A stretch of DNA of 20,879 nucleotides from Candidatus Hodarchaeota archaeon (GCA_016839665.1 JAEOTU010000023.1:1-20879), one strand, 5' to 3'; shown: positions 1-8,937, counted from the first letter of the stretch. Numbers and translations are program-made. The notes: generated by a model not told the origin, from the letters alone.

Positions 1-15
1 TATATAAAAGTTGTT

Positions 16-29
16 AAAAGAAAAAATAA
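16..29 (-). terminator. T-rich terminator of the repair operon
   Basis: On the minus strand, about 50 bases past the helicase stop codon, the sequence becomes a pyrimidine tract dominated by T, with a run of six T followed by C and four more T. Archaeal transcription usually ends in such T-rich tracts without needing a hairpin, and none is evident here. This is inferred from composition and position only. Confidence 0.35.
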
Positions 30-76
30 GGCAATAGGAATGGGGAGGATAGCATTAGGATTCTAGTTTCTTATAT

Positions 77-2341
77 TCAAGCTTTAAGGAGATCCTCCAG
101 AATCCTGATTGCAACATTCTTGTCAAGAGGAGAATTATCATTGCCACATTTTGGTGACTGAACACAGCTAGGGCAACCATCTTGACAGGCACACTCTTTG
201 ATAAGCTCTAAGACATTCCTGAGAAGGGCATCACATTTGTCAAAAAGTTGTTCTGAGATACCGATCCCGCCTGGAAATCCATCATAAATAAATATTTTAG
301 CCTTCCCATCAGTTGGGAAACTAGAATAGGAAACCCCTCCAATGTCCCAGCGGTCACACATTGCAAATATTGGAGATAATGCGATTGTTGCATGTTCTGT
401 CGCATGAATTCCTCCAGGAAAATCTAATGCTTCTTTTTGGATATTCTCAACAATTTTTGCTGGTAATTCAATCCAAAGGGCTTTCGTAATGAACTCTAAG
501 GTTGGTAAATCAAGTGGTAAGATCTCTAAAATTTCGTCATAGGTTTTTTTCCTATAGGAATGATAAATTTCAGTGACTTTTACTTCACCAAAGAAGAGAG
601 AGAAATTACTCATGTCCTTCATTGTAATAGTTTCCAAGACTGTTACGTCCGAAGTACTCATTGCGTCTGTATAATAGTCAACATCAAGGGGAGAAGCGAA
701 TGCTTTTCTTTTTGAAAGGTTGAGGGTCTCCACCAGATATGTTTCACCCTGGTGAATTAGTATGGCTCCTTCATGGGCTTCACGATATGCTTGTGGGATA
801 CTCATTGTCTCTAGGAGTTTTTTCTTCGTTATCACTTCGATAGTATCTGTGAAAGCAGTATTGAGGCTCACCAATGATGCTGGTCTTTTGCTAGATGAGC
901 TTGTCAGTCCTGCAGGGATTATTTTAATCAACTTTTCCTGTTTTAATTCCTGAGCTAGAACTTTCCCCTTCTCTCCCCAGATCTGGTGTAATTCATCTAA
1001 CTTTAAAGGAATTTCAGCAGCAGCACATAAAATATGGCCTTTCAAAATATATGGATTTTCCAGATCAATGATTGCATTTTCTGGACTCTTCTTCAAGAAA
1101 TAATCTGGATGTTTTCCTAGGAATTGTTGCAGGGGATCTTCAAAGAGAATCAACGTTGCTAACGAAGGTCGTAGAGTTCTACCGACCCTCCCTATTTGTT
1201 GCCATGTGGAAATTATCGTCCCTGGAAAACCTGATAAGATAACTGCGTCTAGGTTACCAATATCTATTCCTAATTCAAGTGCATTGGTTGAAACAACCCC
1301 TTGAATTTCACGATTACGTAGTTTAGTTTCAATTGCCCGTCGTTCTAAGGGTCGGTACCCTGCTCGATATGACATCACTTTGTTGGGGTCCGTTTCTATA
1401 TTTTTGAGGTCTTGTTTTGTCCAAAGCGAGATGAGTTCAGACATCCGCCGAGACAATGTGAAGCAAAGTGTCTGAAAATTCTCTCTAAGATGACGAACTA
1501 GCAAGTTACGGGTTTCTTGATGAGGTGAACGCTTCTTAAGATTAAATTGGTCTAGAAATGGGGGATTCCAGAGGACTAGATGTTTTGAACCATACTCAGC
1601 ACCATCCTCACTTATGGTTTCTACTGGTTTTCCGATAAGTTTTGTTGCGAATTCTTCAGGGTTGTTAATGGTAGCAGATGAGAGAATATATTGGGGTTCA
1701 ATCGCTCGATAATAACTTACAATCCGATTTAATCTTCGTATTAATTGTGCTACATTAGACCCAAACACTCCCCGATACTGATGTGCTTCATCGATTATGA
1801 CAAATCTGAGATTTCTGAAAAACCTCTCCCATTTATGATGCCAATCTAAGTATTGGTGTAATGCATATGGATTTGATATGATTACATGAGCGAAGTTTCT
1901 AATCCCAGGTCTTTGTTCAGAGGGTGTGTCACCATCGTAAATGTAGGGCCGTAATCTCCCATTAAGAATCTCATTTAATTCTTCAAGTTTTTTTAATTGG
2001 TCGTTTGCAAGAGCCTTGGTTGGGTAAAGGAATAAGCTTGTCACTGCGCGTCGTCGTGCAATGGAATTAGCTACTGCAAGCGAAAAAATCAACGTTTTCC
2101 CTGATGCAGTAGGAGTAGTAATGATTACGTTCTTTCCTGCTCGAATAGAGTTCAGTGCAGCTGCTTGATGATAATATAACTGCAAATCACTCTTTTCTAA
2201 CCAGTCAGTTAATTCAGGTTCTAATTCGAAGTCAAGTGTTCCATATTTTGCTGATTTTGCTGGAATCTTTGTTTGAAAAATAATTTGTTGCCGGTACGAG
2301 GAGTGAGCTTCGATACTGTGAAGAAATTCTTCAATTGCCAT
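77..2341 (-). CDS. DEAH-box helicase of the YprA/MrfA/Hrq1 type with C-terminal Zn-cysteine (DUF1998/MZB) domain
   Basis: A 754-residue superfamily 2 helicase, expected to unwind DNA in an ATP-dependent way in the cytoplasm. Visible motifs in order: motif I TPTASGKT (about 76-83), Ia PTKALANDQ (107-115), II DEAH (184-187), III SSAT (221-224), V with LELGIDIG (355-362), and VI QQIGRVGR (381-388). The C-terminal part has FPGGIHATEHA and YDGFPGGIG, then cysteines at about 717, 719, 723, 726 and 732 in a CxCxxxCxxCxxxxxC pattern. This is the signature of the DUF1998 domain of Bacillus MrfA (YprA) and fungal Hrq1, and the length matches YprA. Those relatives act in mitomycin or interstrand-crosslink repair; that role is transferred by family. 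The ATG lies 6 bases after the rad50 stop without a clear ribosome site, so it is probably translationally coupled as the last gene of the nurA-herA-mre11-rad50 operon. Confidence 0.9.
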   Translation of the reverse strand: MAIEEFLHSIEAHSSYRQQIIFQTKIPAKSAKYGTLDFELEPELTDWLEKSDLQLYYHQAAALNSIRAGKNVIITTPTASGKTLIFSLAVANSIARRRAVTSLFLYPTKALANDQLKKLEELNEILNGRLRPYIYDGDTPSEQRPGIRNFAHVIISNPYALHQYLDWHHKWERFFRNLRFVIIDEAHQYRGVFGSNVAQLIRRLNRIVSYYRAIEPQYILSSATINNPEEFATKLIGKPVETISEDGAEYGSKHLVLWNPPFLDQFNLKKRSPHQETRNLLVRHLRENFQTLCFTLSRRMSELISLWTKQDLKNIETDPNKVMSYRAGYRPLERRAIETKLRNREIQGVVSTNALELGIDIGNLDAVILSGFPGTIISTWQQIGRVGRTLRPSLATLILFEDPLQQFLGKHPDYFLKKSPENAIIDLENPYILKGHILCAAAEIPLKLDELHQIWGEKGKVLAQELKQEKLIKIIPAGLTSSSSKRPASLVSLNTAFTDTIEVITKKKLLETMSIPQAYREAHEGAILIHQGETYLVETLNLSKRKAFASPLDVDYYTDAMSTSDVTVLETITMKDMSNFSLFFGEVKVTEIYHSYRKKTYDEILEILPLDLPTLEFITKALWIELPAKIVENIQKEALDFPGGIHATEHATIALSPIFAMCDRWDIGGVSYSSFPTDGKAKIFIYDGFPGGIGISEQLFDKCDALLRNVLELIKECACQDGCPSCVQSPKCGNDNSPLDKNVAIRILEDLLKA

Positions 2342-2347
2342 TCAAAC

Positions 2348-4720
2348 TCACGACGACAAAAGCTCTTCCCCTTTCACTGATCGACCATATCTATCTCGGG
2401 TGATATTGATAGAATTTGGAAATTGATTTGCTATCTCGGTCAAATGTGTGATCAAAATGATTTTAAACCGATTTGATAGTTTAAATAATTTCTTTACAAA
2501 AGCTTGCTGTGCCTGTAATGTGTCTAGTGACCCTAAATCTCCCTCATCGATGAATAATGTTTTCTTACCAGCTCTTTTCCCCTCATACTGACCAATTTCT
2601 GATAATTCTTCACTTATCGCTAATCTTAACGCTGCATTAATCTGTGTACGTTCCCCTCCCGAGAAAGTTGCCACGTCCCGATAACCATCAGGTACTTTGA
2701 TGAGTATTTCAAACCCCATTCCTCTTTTTCCTTCTTCTATCTTTCGCAATTGAATGTTGTTATGCTGGTCGTCAGTTAACTCTGATAAAATGAGAGAAGC
2801 CCGTTTAGCTATCCTAGGTAACACTCGATTTAATGCATAGAAGGGTGCACCCTTTGTATGAAAGATATCAGTCTTTAATTTTTCGAGAATATCTTCTTCT
2901 TTCTTTAGTTTTGCAATTGTCTCTTCTAACGTTTTGATTTCTGGTTTCAATTCATTTAATTGTTTTATTTCTTGATTAATATGTTTAATTTGTTGATCAG
3001 TCCTTATGATTCGTTCTTGGAGCGATTTTTCGTCTGAAATTTTGCCCTCCAGTTCTTTTACCAACTTTTCATGATCCTTGTCGAATGGTCCTCCGAGCTT
3101 ATTCAGTTTCTCCTTAAAACCTGTGATTTCCTTGCTTATTTGCTCAATCTGTTTCTGAAGACGCATGATTCCAGAAGTTGGATCAATTTGGCCTTTAATT
3201 TCTTTCTGAATCTTTTCAAATTCTTGCTGAATTTTCTTTTTCGATTGATATTCATCTCTAAGGTTGTTTAATTTTTGCTTTTTCGTCTGTGTGAAATTTA
3301 ATTGTTTTAAATCTCCTTTTTTCCCTTTAATCTCCTTTTCATAATCCGTGTGGATTTTTTTCAAACGGTCTTCAAGCTCGTCAAGTTCACTTTTTAATTC
3401 AAGGTTTCGGCTTGTAATCTCGGAAAGAACAAAAGAATCTTTTGAGATCTTATTCTTCTCATGTTTAAGCTTGTCAATTTTCTTCCTAGCAAGTACTTGT
3501 TCTTCTTGAAGTTCATTAAGGAGACCTTCTGGCAGGTTCCAAGATCTTTCTAATGAAATTCTTTGAATTCGCTCTAATAGGCGCCCTTCTTGGTTGAGGA
3601 TTTTGAACGCTGTCTCGTGATCGATAGTTTTAGTACTAAGCTTAATAATCCGTTTCTCTTCTATTTTGATTTGAGTAAGTTTTTTTTCTAAATCTTCCTT
3701 TAGAATCTGTTCCTGTTTATCTTTATTTTTTTCCAAGCTTTCTAAATGACTTTTTAATAACTTAAATTCTTTAGCAGCACTATCTAGCTTTTGTATTTCA
3801 TCTTCTAACTTCTTTATTGTTTGAACCTGTGTTTCAAGCTGAGATGATTTTTTCTGAAGTTCTCGAAATTTTTTCATCTCATCTTGAGCTTCTTGAAGGG
3901 CGTTCGAGTTCGACTTTAGCCGCGATTTTGCTTCTTTTTCCTTTTCTTCTAACCCCCTATATTTTTCAATTAAAATCGTTAATTTTTCTTCTTTTTCTTT
4001 TAGTTTCGAAATGGATTTCAAAAAGGAGTCTTGTTTTTTCTGAGATGCGATAAGTTGAGGTTTCAGGTTACCTAAATCTTCCTCCAATTTTGTTATCCTT
4101 GAGATCTGTTTCTCTTTCTCCTCGATCTCAACTTCTCTCCGATTTCTTTCAATACTTACGTCATTTAACAGTCTTTGTGTATCAATAATAGCTTTCTCAA
4201 AAATGTCCAAACGAAATAAATTCTGGAGAGTTTTCAAACGTTCAGTGGACTTTTTGGATCCCAGTGCTTTCATCTCATCTTGTCGTATAATAGTTGAGTT
4301 GATAAACGCTTGATAATTCATCCCCAAAATAGTTGAACGAATTTTCTCATTCAGTTCTGGAATTTTCCCAGTTACAAGCTTTTCATTAATCCTTAGCTGC
4401 AGATAACTTTTGCCTCGACTATCTCGTCCTCTGGTCACTTGAATTCGATTTTTACCTATTTTAAATTGGCAACTAACTTTCCCACTTTTACCACAAATAT
4501 CTTCTATCTTAACCATTCCCAAATCTAACCGTGAACTCCGACCAAAAAGAGCAAACGTAAGAGCGTCCAAAATTGTAGTTTTTCCTGCTCCTGTTGGTCC
4601 TGCGATAACAATATAAGGAGCATCAAAGGCAAATTTCATTGGTGTTTTGTAATTCATGAATCGATAGAGTGAGATATTTTCTAAATCGAAACCTACTTCA
4701 GATCGTGCTTGGATACTCAT
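2348..4720 (-). CDS. rad50: DNA double-strand break repair ATPase Rad50, without a zinc hook
   Basis: A 790-residue SMC-like ATPase, partner of the Mre11 nuclease encoded just upstream. The N-terminal lobe has Walker A GPTGAGKTT (41-49) and the Q-loop glutamine near 147. A highly charged coiled coil spans roughly 155-620, with a break near 370-405. The C-terminal lobe has signature FSGGERTQ (686-693), Walker B TLFIDEG with D725/E726, D-loop SLD, and switch His759. The only cysteines are C76 and C84, both in the N-terminal lobe, so the CxxC zinc hook normally at the coiled-coil apex is absent. The apex region instead carries a short Trp/Pro segment (SWNLPEG). It is somewhat shorter than typical archaeal Rad50 (about 850-900). 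The start overlaps the mre11 stop as ATGA and is preceded by GGAGG about 7 bases upstream, which supports it. Confidence 0.93.
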   Translation of the reverse strand: MSIQARSEVGFDLENISLYRFMNYKTPMKFAFDAPYIVIAGPTGAGKTTILDALTFALFGRSSRLDLGMVKIEDICGKSGKVSCQFKIGKNRIQVTRGRDSRGKSYLQLRINEKLVTGKIPELNEKIRSTILGMNYQAFINSTIIRQDEMKALGSKKSTERLKTLQNLFRLDIFEKAIIDTQRLLNDVSIERNRREVEIEEKEKQISRITKLEEDLGNLKPQLIASQKKQDSFLKSISKLKEKEEKLTILIEKYRGLEEKEKEAKSRLKSNSNALQEAQDEMKKFRELQKKSSQLETQVQTIKKLEDEIQKLDSAAKEFKLLKSHLESLEKNKDKQEQILKEDLEKKLTQIKIEEKRIIKLSTKTIDHETAFKILNQEGRLLERIQRISLERSWNLPEGLLNELQEEQVLARKKIDKLKHEKNKISKDSFVLSEITSRNLELKSELDELEDRLKKIHTDYEKEIKGKKGDLKQLNFTQTKKQKLNNLRDEYQSKKKIQQEFEKIQKEIKGQIDPTSGIMRLQKQIEQISKEITGFKEKLNKLGGPFDKDHEKLVKELEGKISDEKSLQERIIRTDQQIKHINQEIKQLNELKPEIKTLEETIAKLKKEEDILEKLKTDIFHTKGAPFYALNRVLPRIAKRASLILSELTDDQHNNIQLRKIEEGKRGMGFEILIKVPDGYRDVATFSGGERTQINAALRLAISEELSEIGQYEGKRAGKKTLFIDEGDLGSLDTLQAQQAFVKKLFKLSNRFKIILITHLTEIANQFPNSINITRDRYGRSVKGEELLSS

Positions 4721-5946
4721 TTAACTTCCTCCACTTTTAAAATCGCTTCATTTAGTATTTCAAGTCCCTTTGTACGAAGTTCTTCTAAATATGGATAATC
4801 TTTATGCTTTTCGGACACATATTCAGAGAATAAGACAAGTGGATCAAGAGTGAATTTGGGTAAAACAAATTCTCTTTCTATTTCAGAAGTGTCCCAGGTT
4901 ATTTCATAATGAAAGGCCTTCGTATCAAGAATTTCATGAATTTTACGAATTATTACTTGTTTCTTAAGAAGTGAGGATATTTTGATATCAATCCGCACTA
5001 TCGCGCCCGCAATTTCTTTAGGAAAACGAGATATGATATATTCAGTAGGATTGGTGGTTTCTGGATGAACTTCTATGTATTTTCTTGTTAAAGGACGCGG
5101 GTTGTTCGATATAAACTTGAGATCCTTGTTGCTGGTCTCATAGATATAAAATCCTTTGTCTTCCTTAGTTTCTCCAAAATCTACACGTTCTAACGACCCA
5201 GGAACTAAAACTTTCCCGTTGAACAATTTTTGAGTCGTATGAATATGGCCAAAAACCGCCAAATCTATTTGATCTAATGGAAGCATGTCTTTCTTGAAAA
5301 TAAACTCATGTGGTAACTGATCTGGATAAGGAATGATTCCAATCTTAGATCCTTGCACAAAAAAGTGTCCTACAATTATTTTGACTTCAGTATCAAGCTG
5401 CTCAACTTCCTTCTGAATCTGGTCTCGTATTAACATTTGGCTTAAAATCATTTGTTGCTCCCGATCAATCTTCTCTCCCAAAATCTCCTCTACATATGTA
5501 ACAGTTTGTGTTGCAGTCATATAAGGTAGAAGAATAAATCCCACTTCCTCTCCACTATGCAAACCTTTTACTTTGTAAGATTGAGGTCTTCTCACGGCAA
5601 TACTATTAGGAATTATTGATATCTCTCCGAAAGGTGAGCCTTTTTCTATTATCTGAGGAGAGTCATGATTTCCACCAATCAAAATAATAGGAATTTGAGA
5701 TTTAATAAGTGGTTGCCAAATTTTTTCACGCACTTGACGTAAAAGAGTAGGACCGACAGTAACTCGGTCATATAGATCCCCAGAAATAACAAAAATGTCA
5801 ACCCGCTCCTTGATAGCCAAGTCGACGACTCGAGCTAGAGCATTGACGAAATCTAATGTCCGATCACTGATTCCTGTACGAAGATTTACTCGATACGAAT
5901 AGCGAATGCCAATATGAACATCAGAAACAAATAAGATCTTCGTCAT
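4717..5946 (-). CDS. mre11: DNA double-strand break repair nuclease Mre11
   Basis: A 409-residue Mn-dependent phosphoesterase, nuclease subunit of the Mre11-Rad50 complex that processes DNA ends. All five phosphodiesterase motifs are present: DVHIG (9-13), GDLYD (56-60), GGNHDSP (91-97), GH at 193-194, and GHIH (233-236). The expected metal ligands D9, H11, D57, N93, H194, H234 and H236 are all there. The capping and C-terminal Rad50-binding portions follow, and the length is normal for archaeal Mre11. The gene begins 20 bases after the herA stop and overlaps rad50 by four bases, typical of co-translated subunits. No strong ribosome site precedes its ATG. Context and motifs leave little doubt. 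Confidence 0.95.
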   Translation of the reverse strand: MTKILFVSDVHIGIRYSYRVNLRTGISDRTLDFVNALARVVDLAIKERVDIFVISGDLYDRVTVGPTLLRQVREKIWQPLIKSQIPIILIGGNHDSPQIIEKGSPFGEISIIPNSIAVRRPQSYKVKGLHSGEEVGFILLPYMTATQTVTYVEEILGEKIDREQQMILSQMLIRDQIQKEVEQLDTEVKIIVGHFFVQGSKIGIIPYPDQLPHEFIFKKDMLPLDQIDLAVFGHIHTTQKLFNGKVLVPGSLERVDFGETKEDKGFYIYETSNKDLKFISNNPRPLTRKYIEVHPETTNPTEYIISRFPKEIAGAIVRIDIKISSLLKKQVIIRKIHEILDTKAFHYEITWDTSEIEREFVLPKFTLDPLVLFSEYVSEKHKDYPYLEELRTKGLEILNEAILKVEEVK

Positions 5947-5966
5947 TAAGGGTCAACTCGACCGAT

Positions 5967-7568
5967 TTATGTAGATTTGAATAAATCACTTTTTTCTTCA
6001 TCTGACATTTCTTTTAATTTTTGTCGAAATCTAGTAACAGTATGTTTTATTTGCCATTTCTTAGCCATTGTTTGTTCAGTATATTCAAGGACATCCATGG
6101 CAGTAGGTGCTTTGATTGCATCACCAAACATCAAAACAGTTCGGGGAGGCATAGCTTTCACAATTGCTCGCCATGCAGCAGGATCCACAGGACCTGATAA
6201 AGCACCAATAATGTCTTTTGGATCATTCAAGGAGAGAATGAAACGATTTGCTAGCTGTGACAAGATTTCGGGGTCTATTTTGGAGGGCCGCTGATCCACC
6301 ATTGCTAAAACCAGCTTGAACTTTCTCATCTCACGTGCTAACCGATCAAATATAGTATTTCTCGCTATTGCGGGGTCTAGAAACTTATGAGCCTCTTCAA
6401 GTAAAACAATTAAATGTGGATATTCATCTGTATCAATCATTTCTGAATATGCCTTATATAATCGTCTTGAAAGGATATTTGCCACAAATAAATAGGAAAA
6501 AAGATCAGCACCATATTTACCAAAATCAATCACAATCGATTGACCTGACTTTAAATAAGTCAGGATCTTGTTAAGTGAACCTTTTCCAGGTTCAGTGATG
6601 AAATCTAAACGTTCTAAACGCGACATACGTCTGCCTAATGCATTCAATGTTCCCCTGCCTGAACGTAAAGGATTAGGATCCGCCATTGCTGCGTCATTGA
6701 TCGCTTCAACCAAGGTTCTATAACTAGGTTTAGTACGATTGACTTCATATATCGCGTCTACCATCGCAGAAGATAAATCTTGGAATGCTACTACTAGATC
6801 TTGAGGAGTAATTTCATCTTCCCCAATTAACAACTCTTCATCGAGGTCTTTACTTATTTTAGGATCTAATCCTAATAGTGTGATTTTATCTTCAAAGAAA
6901 AATTTAAGGCCAGCTGATCCATCAGCACGACTCCGCCAACCATATTCAGATTGCATATCAAAAATTAATACTTGTGAGACCCCTAGTTGAATGATATTTC
7001 CTAATATGATTTTATTGAGAAAGGTCTTTCCTGAGTGGGTACGGCCAAAAATACCAAAGGGAACTTTAACTAATTCTTGAAAATCGATAGGTATCTCAAA
7101 CCCTTCAACACCCCGTAATGTCCCTACTGTTTGTGAGTGCTCTGGTAGATCTGTTTTGTAGACCCTATCTACATCTTCTTTATTGGCAAGACGACTGGAT
7201 GAAAAATAAGGCGGAAGAGTTTCAAATGAATACGTTTTATTTGTTTCTTTGTCTATCATTTGAACACATTGCAACTCTGCTATGCTATAGAAAGTTCGTC
7301 CCCGTGCAGTTTCAATGGTGGTGATTGGAATAGTATCCCGTAATTTTTCGGCATTTGCTAACATGGTAACTGCATTACTTGTGGGAAATGAAATATCAGC
7401 AATAATACAGAAGAAATCGTATTTATTGCCTTCTATAATGGCTGGGTACCCAATTTTTACTTCTTCGCTGTCAGTACTGAGTTTGACTTGTATAGCTGAA
7501 CTAACAGCTCCAGAGATTACTTCACCTAGGATTTTTTCTGATTTCGGTGTGCTATTAGAGCTTTCCAC
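5967..7568 (-). CDS. herA: HerA hexameric DNA translocase/helicase
   Basis: A 533-residue FtsK/HerA-family ATPase that pairs with the NurA nuclease to resect DNA ends to 3' overhangs. A HAS-barrel-like beta region occupies about 10-110. Walker A GRTHSGKT lies at 175-182, and Walker B IVLLEEAHKF near 387-396 carries the double glutamate E391/E392 usual for HerA. The downstream segment AMVDQRPSKIDPEILSQ is the conserved sensor/arginine region. The start is GTG at 7566-7568, preceded by a GAGAGG ribosome site about 7 bases upstream, which decides it. It sits 34 bases after nurA and 20 bases before mre11. Full length with no missing motif. Confidence 0.94.
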   Translation of the reverse strand: MESSNSTPKSEKILGEVISGAVSSAIQVKLSTDSEEVKIGYPAIIEGNKYDFFCIIADISFPTSNAVTMLANAEKLRDTIPITTIETARGRTFYSIAELQCVQMIDKETNKTYSFETLPPYFSSSRLANKEDVDRVYKTDLPEHSQTVGTLRGVEGFEIPIDFQELVKVPFGIFGRTHSGKTFLNKIILGNIIQLGVSQVLIFDMQSEYGWRSRADGSAGLKFFFEDKITLLGLDPKISKDLDEELLIGEDEITPQDLVVAFQDLSSAMVDAIYEVNRTKPSYRTLVEAINDAAMADPNPLRSGRGTLNALGRRMSRLERLDFITEPGKGSLNKILTYLKSGQSIVIDFGKYGADLFSYLFVANILSRRLYKAYSEMIDTDEYPHLIVLLEEAHKFLDPAIARNTIFDRLAREMRKFKLVLAMVDQRPSKIDPEILSQLANRFILSLNDPKDIIGALSGPVDPAAWRAIVKAMPPRTVLMFGDAIKAPTAMDVLEYTEQTMAKKWQIKHTVTRFRQKLKEMSDEEKSDLFKST

Positions 7569-7602
7569 GATTTTTCCTCTCTCGTTCGAATTTAATTTTC
7601 AA

Positions 7603-8652
7603 TTAACGGGTCACCTCATCCAAATATCTATGAAATGGGTCTCTCTCCATTTTTTCATGGGTCAGAAGATTCTTAAGTATATCTTCCTCTCCTATTCCTA
7701 AATCCATGCCTGCTTCTACTAATTCATGGTTGTACATATCTGGAACCCTTCGCAATAACACTGCAATGTTGTGTGCATCAACTAATGGGAACGGATATCC
7801 AGGAAAAGCGTCGGCCATAGAATAATAAGCTAAATGCGAGAGAATTGTCTCTATTTGCTGATTATTTTGAAGTACAGCATCTATTCGAAAACTTTTCACT
7901 GGTTTTGAATGAAGTTTGACGATGTACGTCTTTCCTAGGGATGGAAAAACTTGTTTTCCTTTGGGAATATCACTGATTTCTGTATACAACATACGGGGAT
8001 GATTAATAGTCACTTGTTTGACTACTGCTTCATCAGTAAGATTGTATCCAAGTCTTCTTGTTGTATTTCGTTTTGAGACCCCAATTAATGTATTATTGTT
8101 GTCAACACACGCTTCTCTCAGATTTCTAGCAGCATTTTCAATTTGTTTTACCTGAATAATTGTCAAGGCCCCATCCATAACAATTAATGAATCTGTATAT
8201 TTCAAAGCCATCTCTTCAGCTAACCTATACTCTTCAAGTTCCCTTAGTTGATTTAAAATCCCCTGTGCTGTTGGACGTCTTCCTAAGACTTTTTTAATTT
8301 CTTGATGGAGAGCTTTTATTTCTTGGTCATAATTAAGCATTTCAAGGTTGTTTGGTGCTATCAAAACAGTAGTATCGTTATGGTGATGATCAAGAAGTTT
8401 TAATGATTTTGATTGAGCTTTGTATTCATAAACTACTGCCACAGTACGAATAATGGCAATTCTAGCGTTAACATCAGGATTAAACCAAATCCAACGGTTT
8501 GACCCATCAATAGCCACCATTTTTGGAGGATCATCTTGATATGAAAATTCCTGAAAAGAGAAAGATGGATGCTTCTCTGCTTGTTTTATTGCTTGAGCCT
8601 GAACTAATCGGATTTGTTTTAAGAATTGTTGAAATTTCTTGCTCATAGTCAC
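7603..8652 (-). CDS. nurA: NurA 5'-3' nuclease, partner of HerA
   Basis: A 349-residue RNase-H-fold nuclease. The Mn-binding aspartates are visible in MVAIDGSNR (D49) and SLIVMDGALT (D160). The late motif YPFPLVDAHNIA places Tyr286 and His294 eight residues apart, the same spacing as the active-site Tyr and His known from Sulfolobus NurA. It forms a complex with HerA, the next gene, and feeds end resection with Mre11-Rad50. The start taken is GTG at 8650-8652, because a TTAGGAG ribosome site lies about 9 bases upstream. An in-frame ATG two codons later (8644-8646) would be 15 bases from that site and is the alternative. This is the promoter-proximal gene of the operon. Confidence 0.92.
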   Translation of the reverse strand: MTMSKKFQQFLKQIRLVQAQAIKQAEKHPSFSFQEFSYQDDPPKMVAIDGSNRWIWFNPDVNARIAIIRTVAVVYEYKAQSKSLKLLDHHHNDTTVLIAPNNLEMLNYDQEIKALHQEIKKVLGRRPTAQGILNQLRELEEYRLAEEMALKYTDSLIVMDGALTIIQVKQIENAARNLREACVDNNNTLIGVSKRNTTRRLGYNLTDEAVVKQVTINHPRMLYTEISDIPKGKQVFPSLGKTYIVKLHSKPVKSFRIDAVLQNNQQIETILSHLAYYSMADAFPGYPFPLVDAHNIAVLLRRVPDMYNHELVEAGMDLGIGEEDILKNLLTHEKMERDPFHRYLDEVTR

Positions 8653-8714
8653 TTATAATGGCTCCTAACCCATTATACAGATACTTGTTAACTGAATTTG
8701 TGTTGGATGGATCG

Positions 8715-8723
8715 CTTATAAGG
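8715..8723 (-). promoter_or_regulatory. Candidate promoter of the nurA-herA-mre11-rad50-helicase operon
   Basis: On the minus strand a purine/C-flanked TTATAAG element (BRE/TATA-like) lies about 65 bases upstream of the nurA GTG. A transcription start about 25 bases further would give a leader of roughly 40 nt that includes the AGGAG ribosome site. The spacing fits archaeal promoters; AT-richness makes chance matches common. Confidence 0.4.
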
Positions 8724-8799
8724 ATATTGAACAATTTAACCTTTTAATTCTTGACACCGCAACGATAAAAGTTATCCTTGCCTGTTTTTCCAAGTGAAT

Positions 8800-8905
8800 A
8801 ATCCTGGGGCTTTAGAACTGTGTCTAGCCCGAAGAGACACGAAGTGGTAAATCAAGCTACCTGATGATACTATTCGGAATAATGAAAGATGGAGCTGAGG
8901 GTTTT
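8800..8905 (+). other. Hairpin-rich stretch, possible structured RNA, between the divergent units
   Basis: The gap between nurA and the reductive-dehalogenase gene (8653-8994) has no convincing protein. In its middle is a locally less AT-rich stretch with several possible stems. The best is GGGCT at 8807-8811 plus AGA at 8814-8816 pairing with TCT at 8823-8825 plus AGCCC at 8826-8830, which is 8 base pairs, a 2-nt bulge and a 6-nt loop. Weaker ones are CAC/GTG (8838-8846), GGTA/TACC (8846-8861), and TATT/AATA around 8871. A TGATGA followed about 27 bases later by CTGA recalls C/D boxes but the internal boxes are poor. It could be a small RNA or a 5' leader element. No known RNA family is recognised. 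Confidence 0.25.
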
Positions 8906-8937
8906 TCACCTTCTAAACTGGAATTACCCAGATTTTG

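Noticed and set aside
3817..4053. Plus-strand hydrophobic frame inside rad50
   Set aside because: It is the antisense of a Lys/Glu-rich coiled coil, which always reads as Phe/Leu-rich on the other strand.
5977..6294. Plus-strand 105-codon frame inside herA
   Set aside because: Antisense shadow of a well-conserved gene, no ribosome site and no family resemblance.
7315..7701. Plus-strand 128-codon frame across the herA start and nurA end
   Set aside because: It lies antisense to two confident genes and has no supporting start signal.
8531..8734. Minus-strand 67-codon frame across the nurA start and promoter
   Set aside because: It overlaps nurA in another frame and covers its promoter and ribosome site; composition is not protein-like.
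8862..8899. TGATGA and CTGA as a C/D-box guide RNA
   Set aside because: Outer boxes are present about 27 bases apart, but no proper internal D' box is seen, the C' box is poor and the flanks do not pair, so I kept only a generic structured-RNA note.
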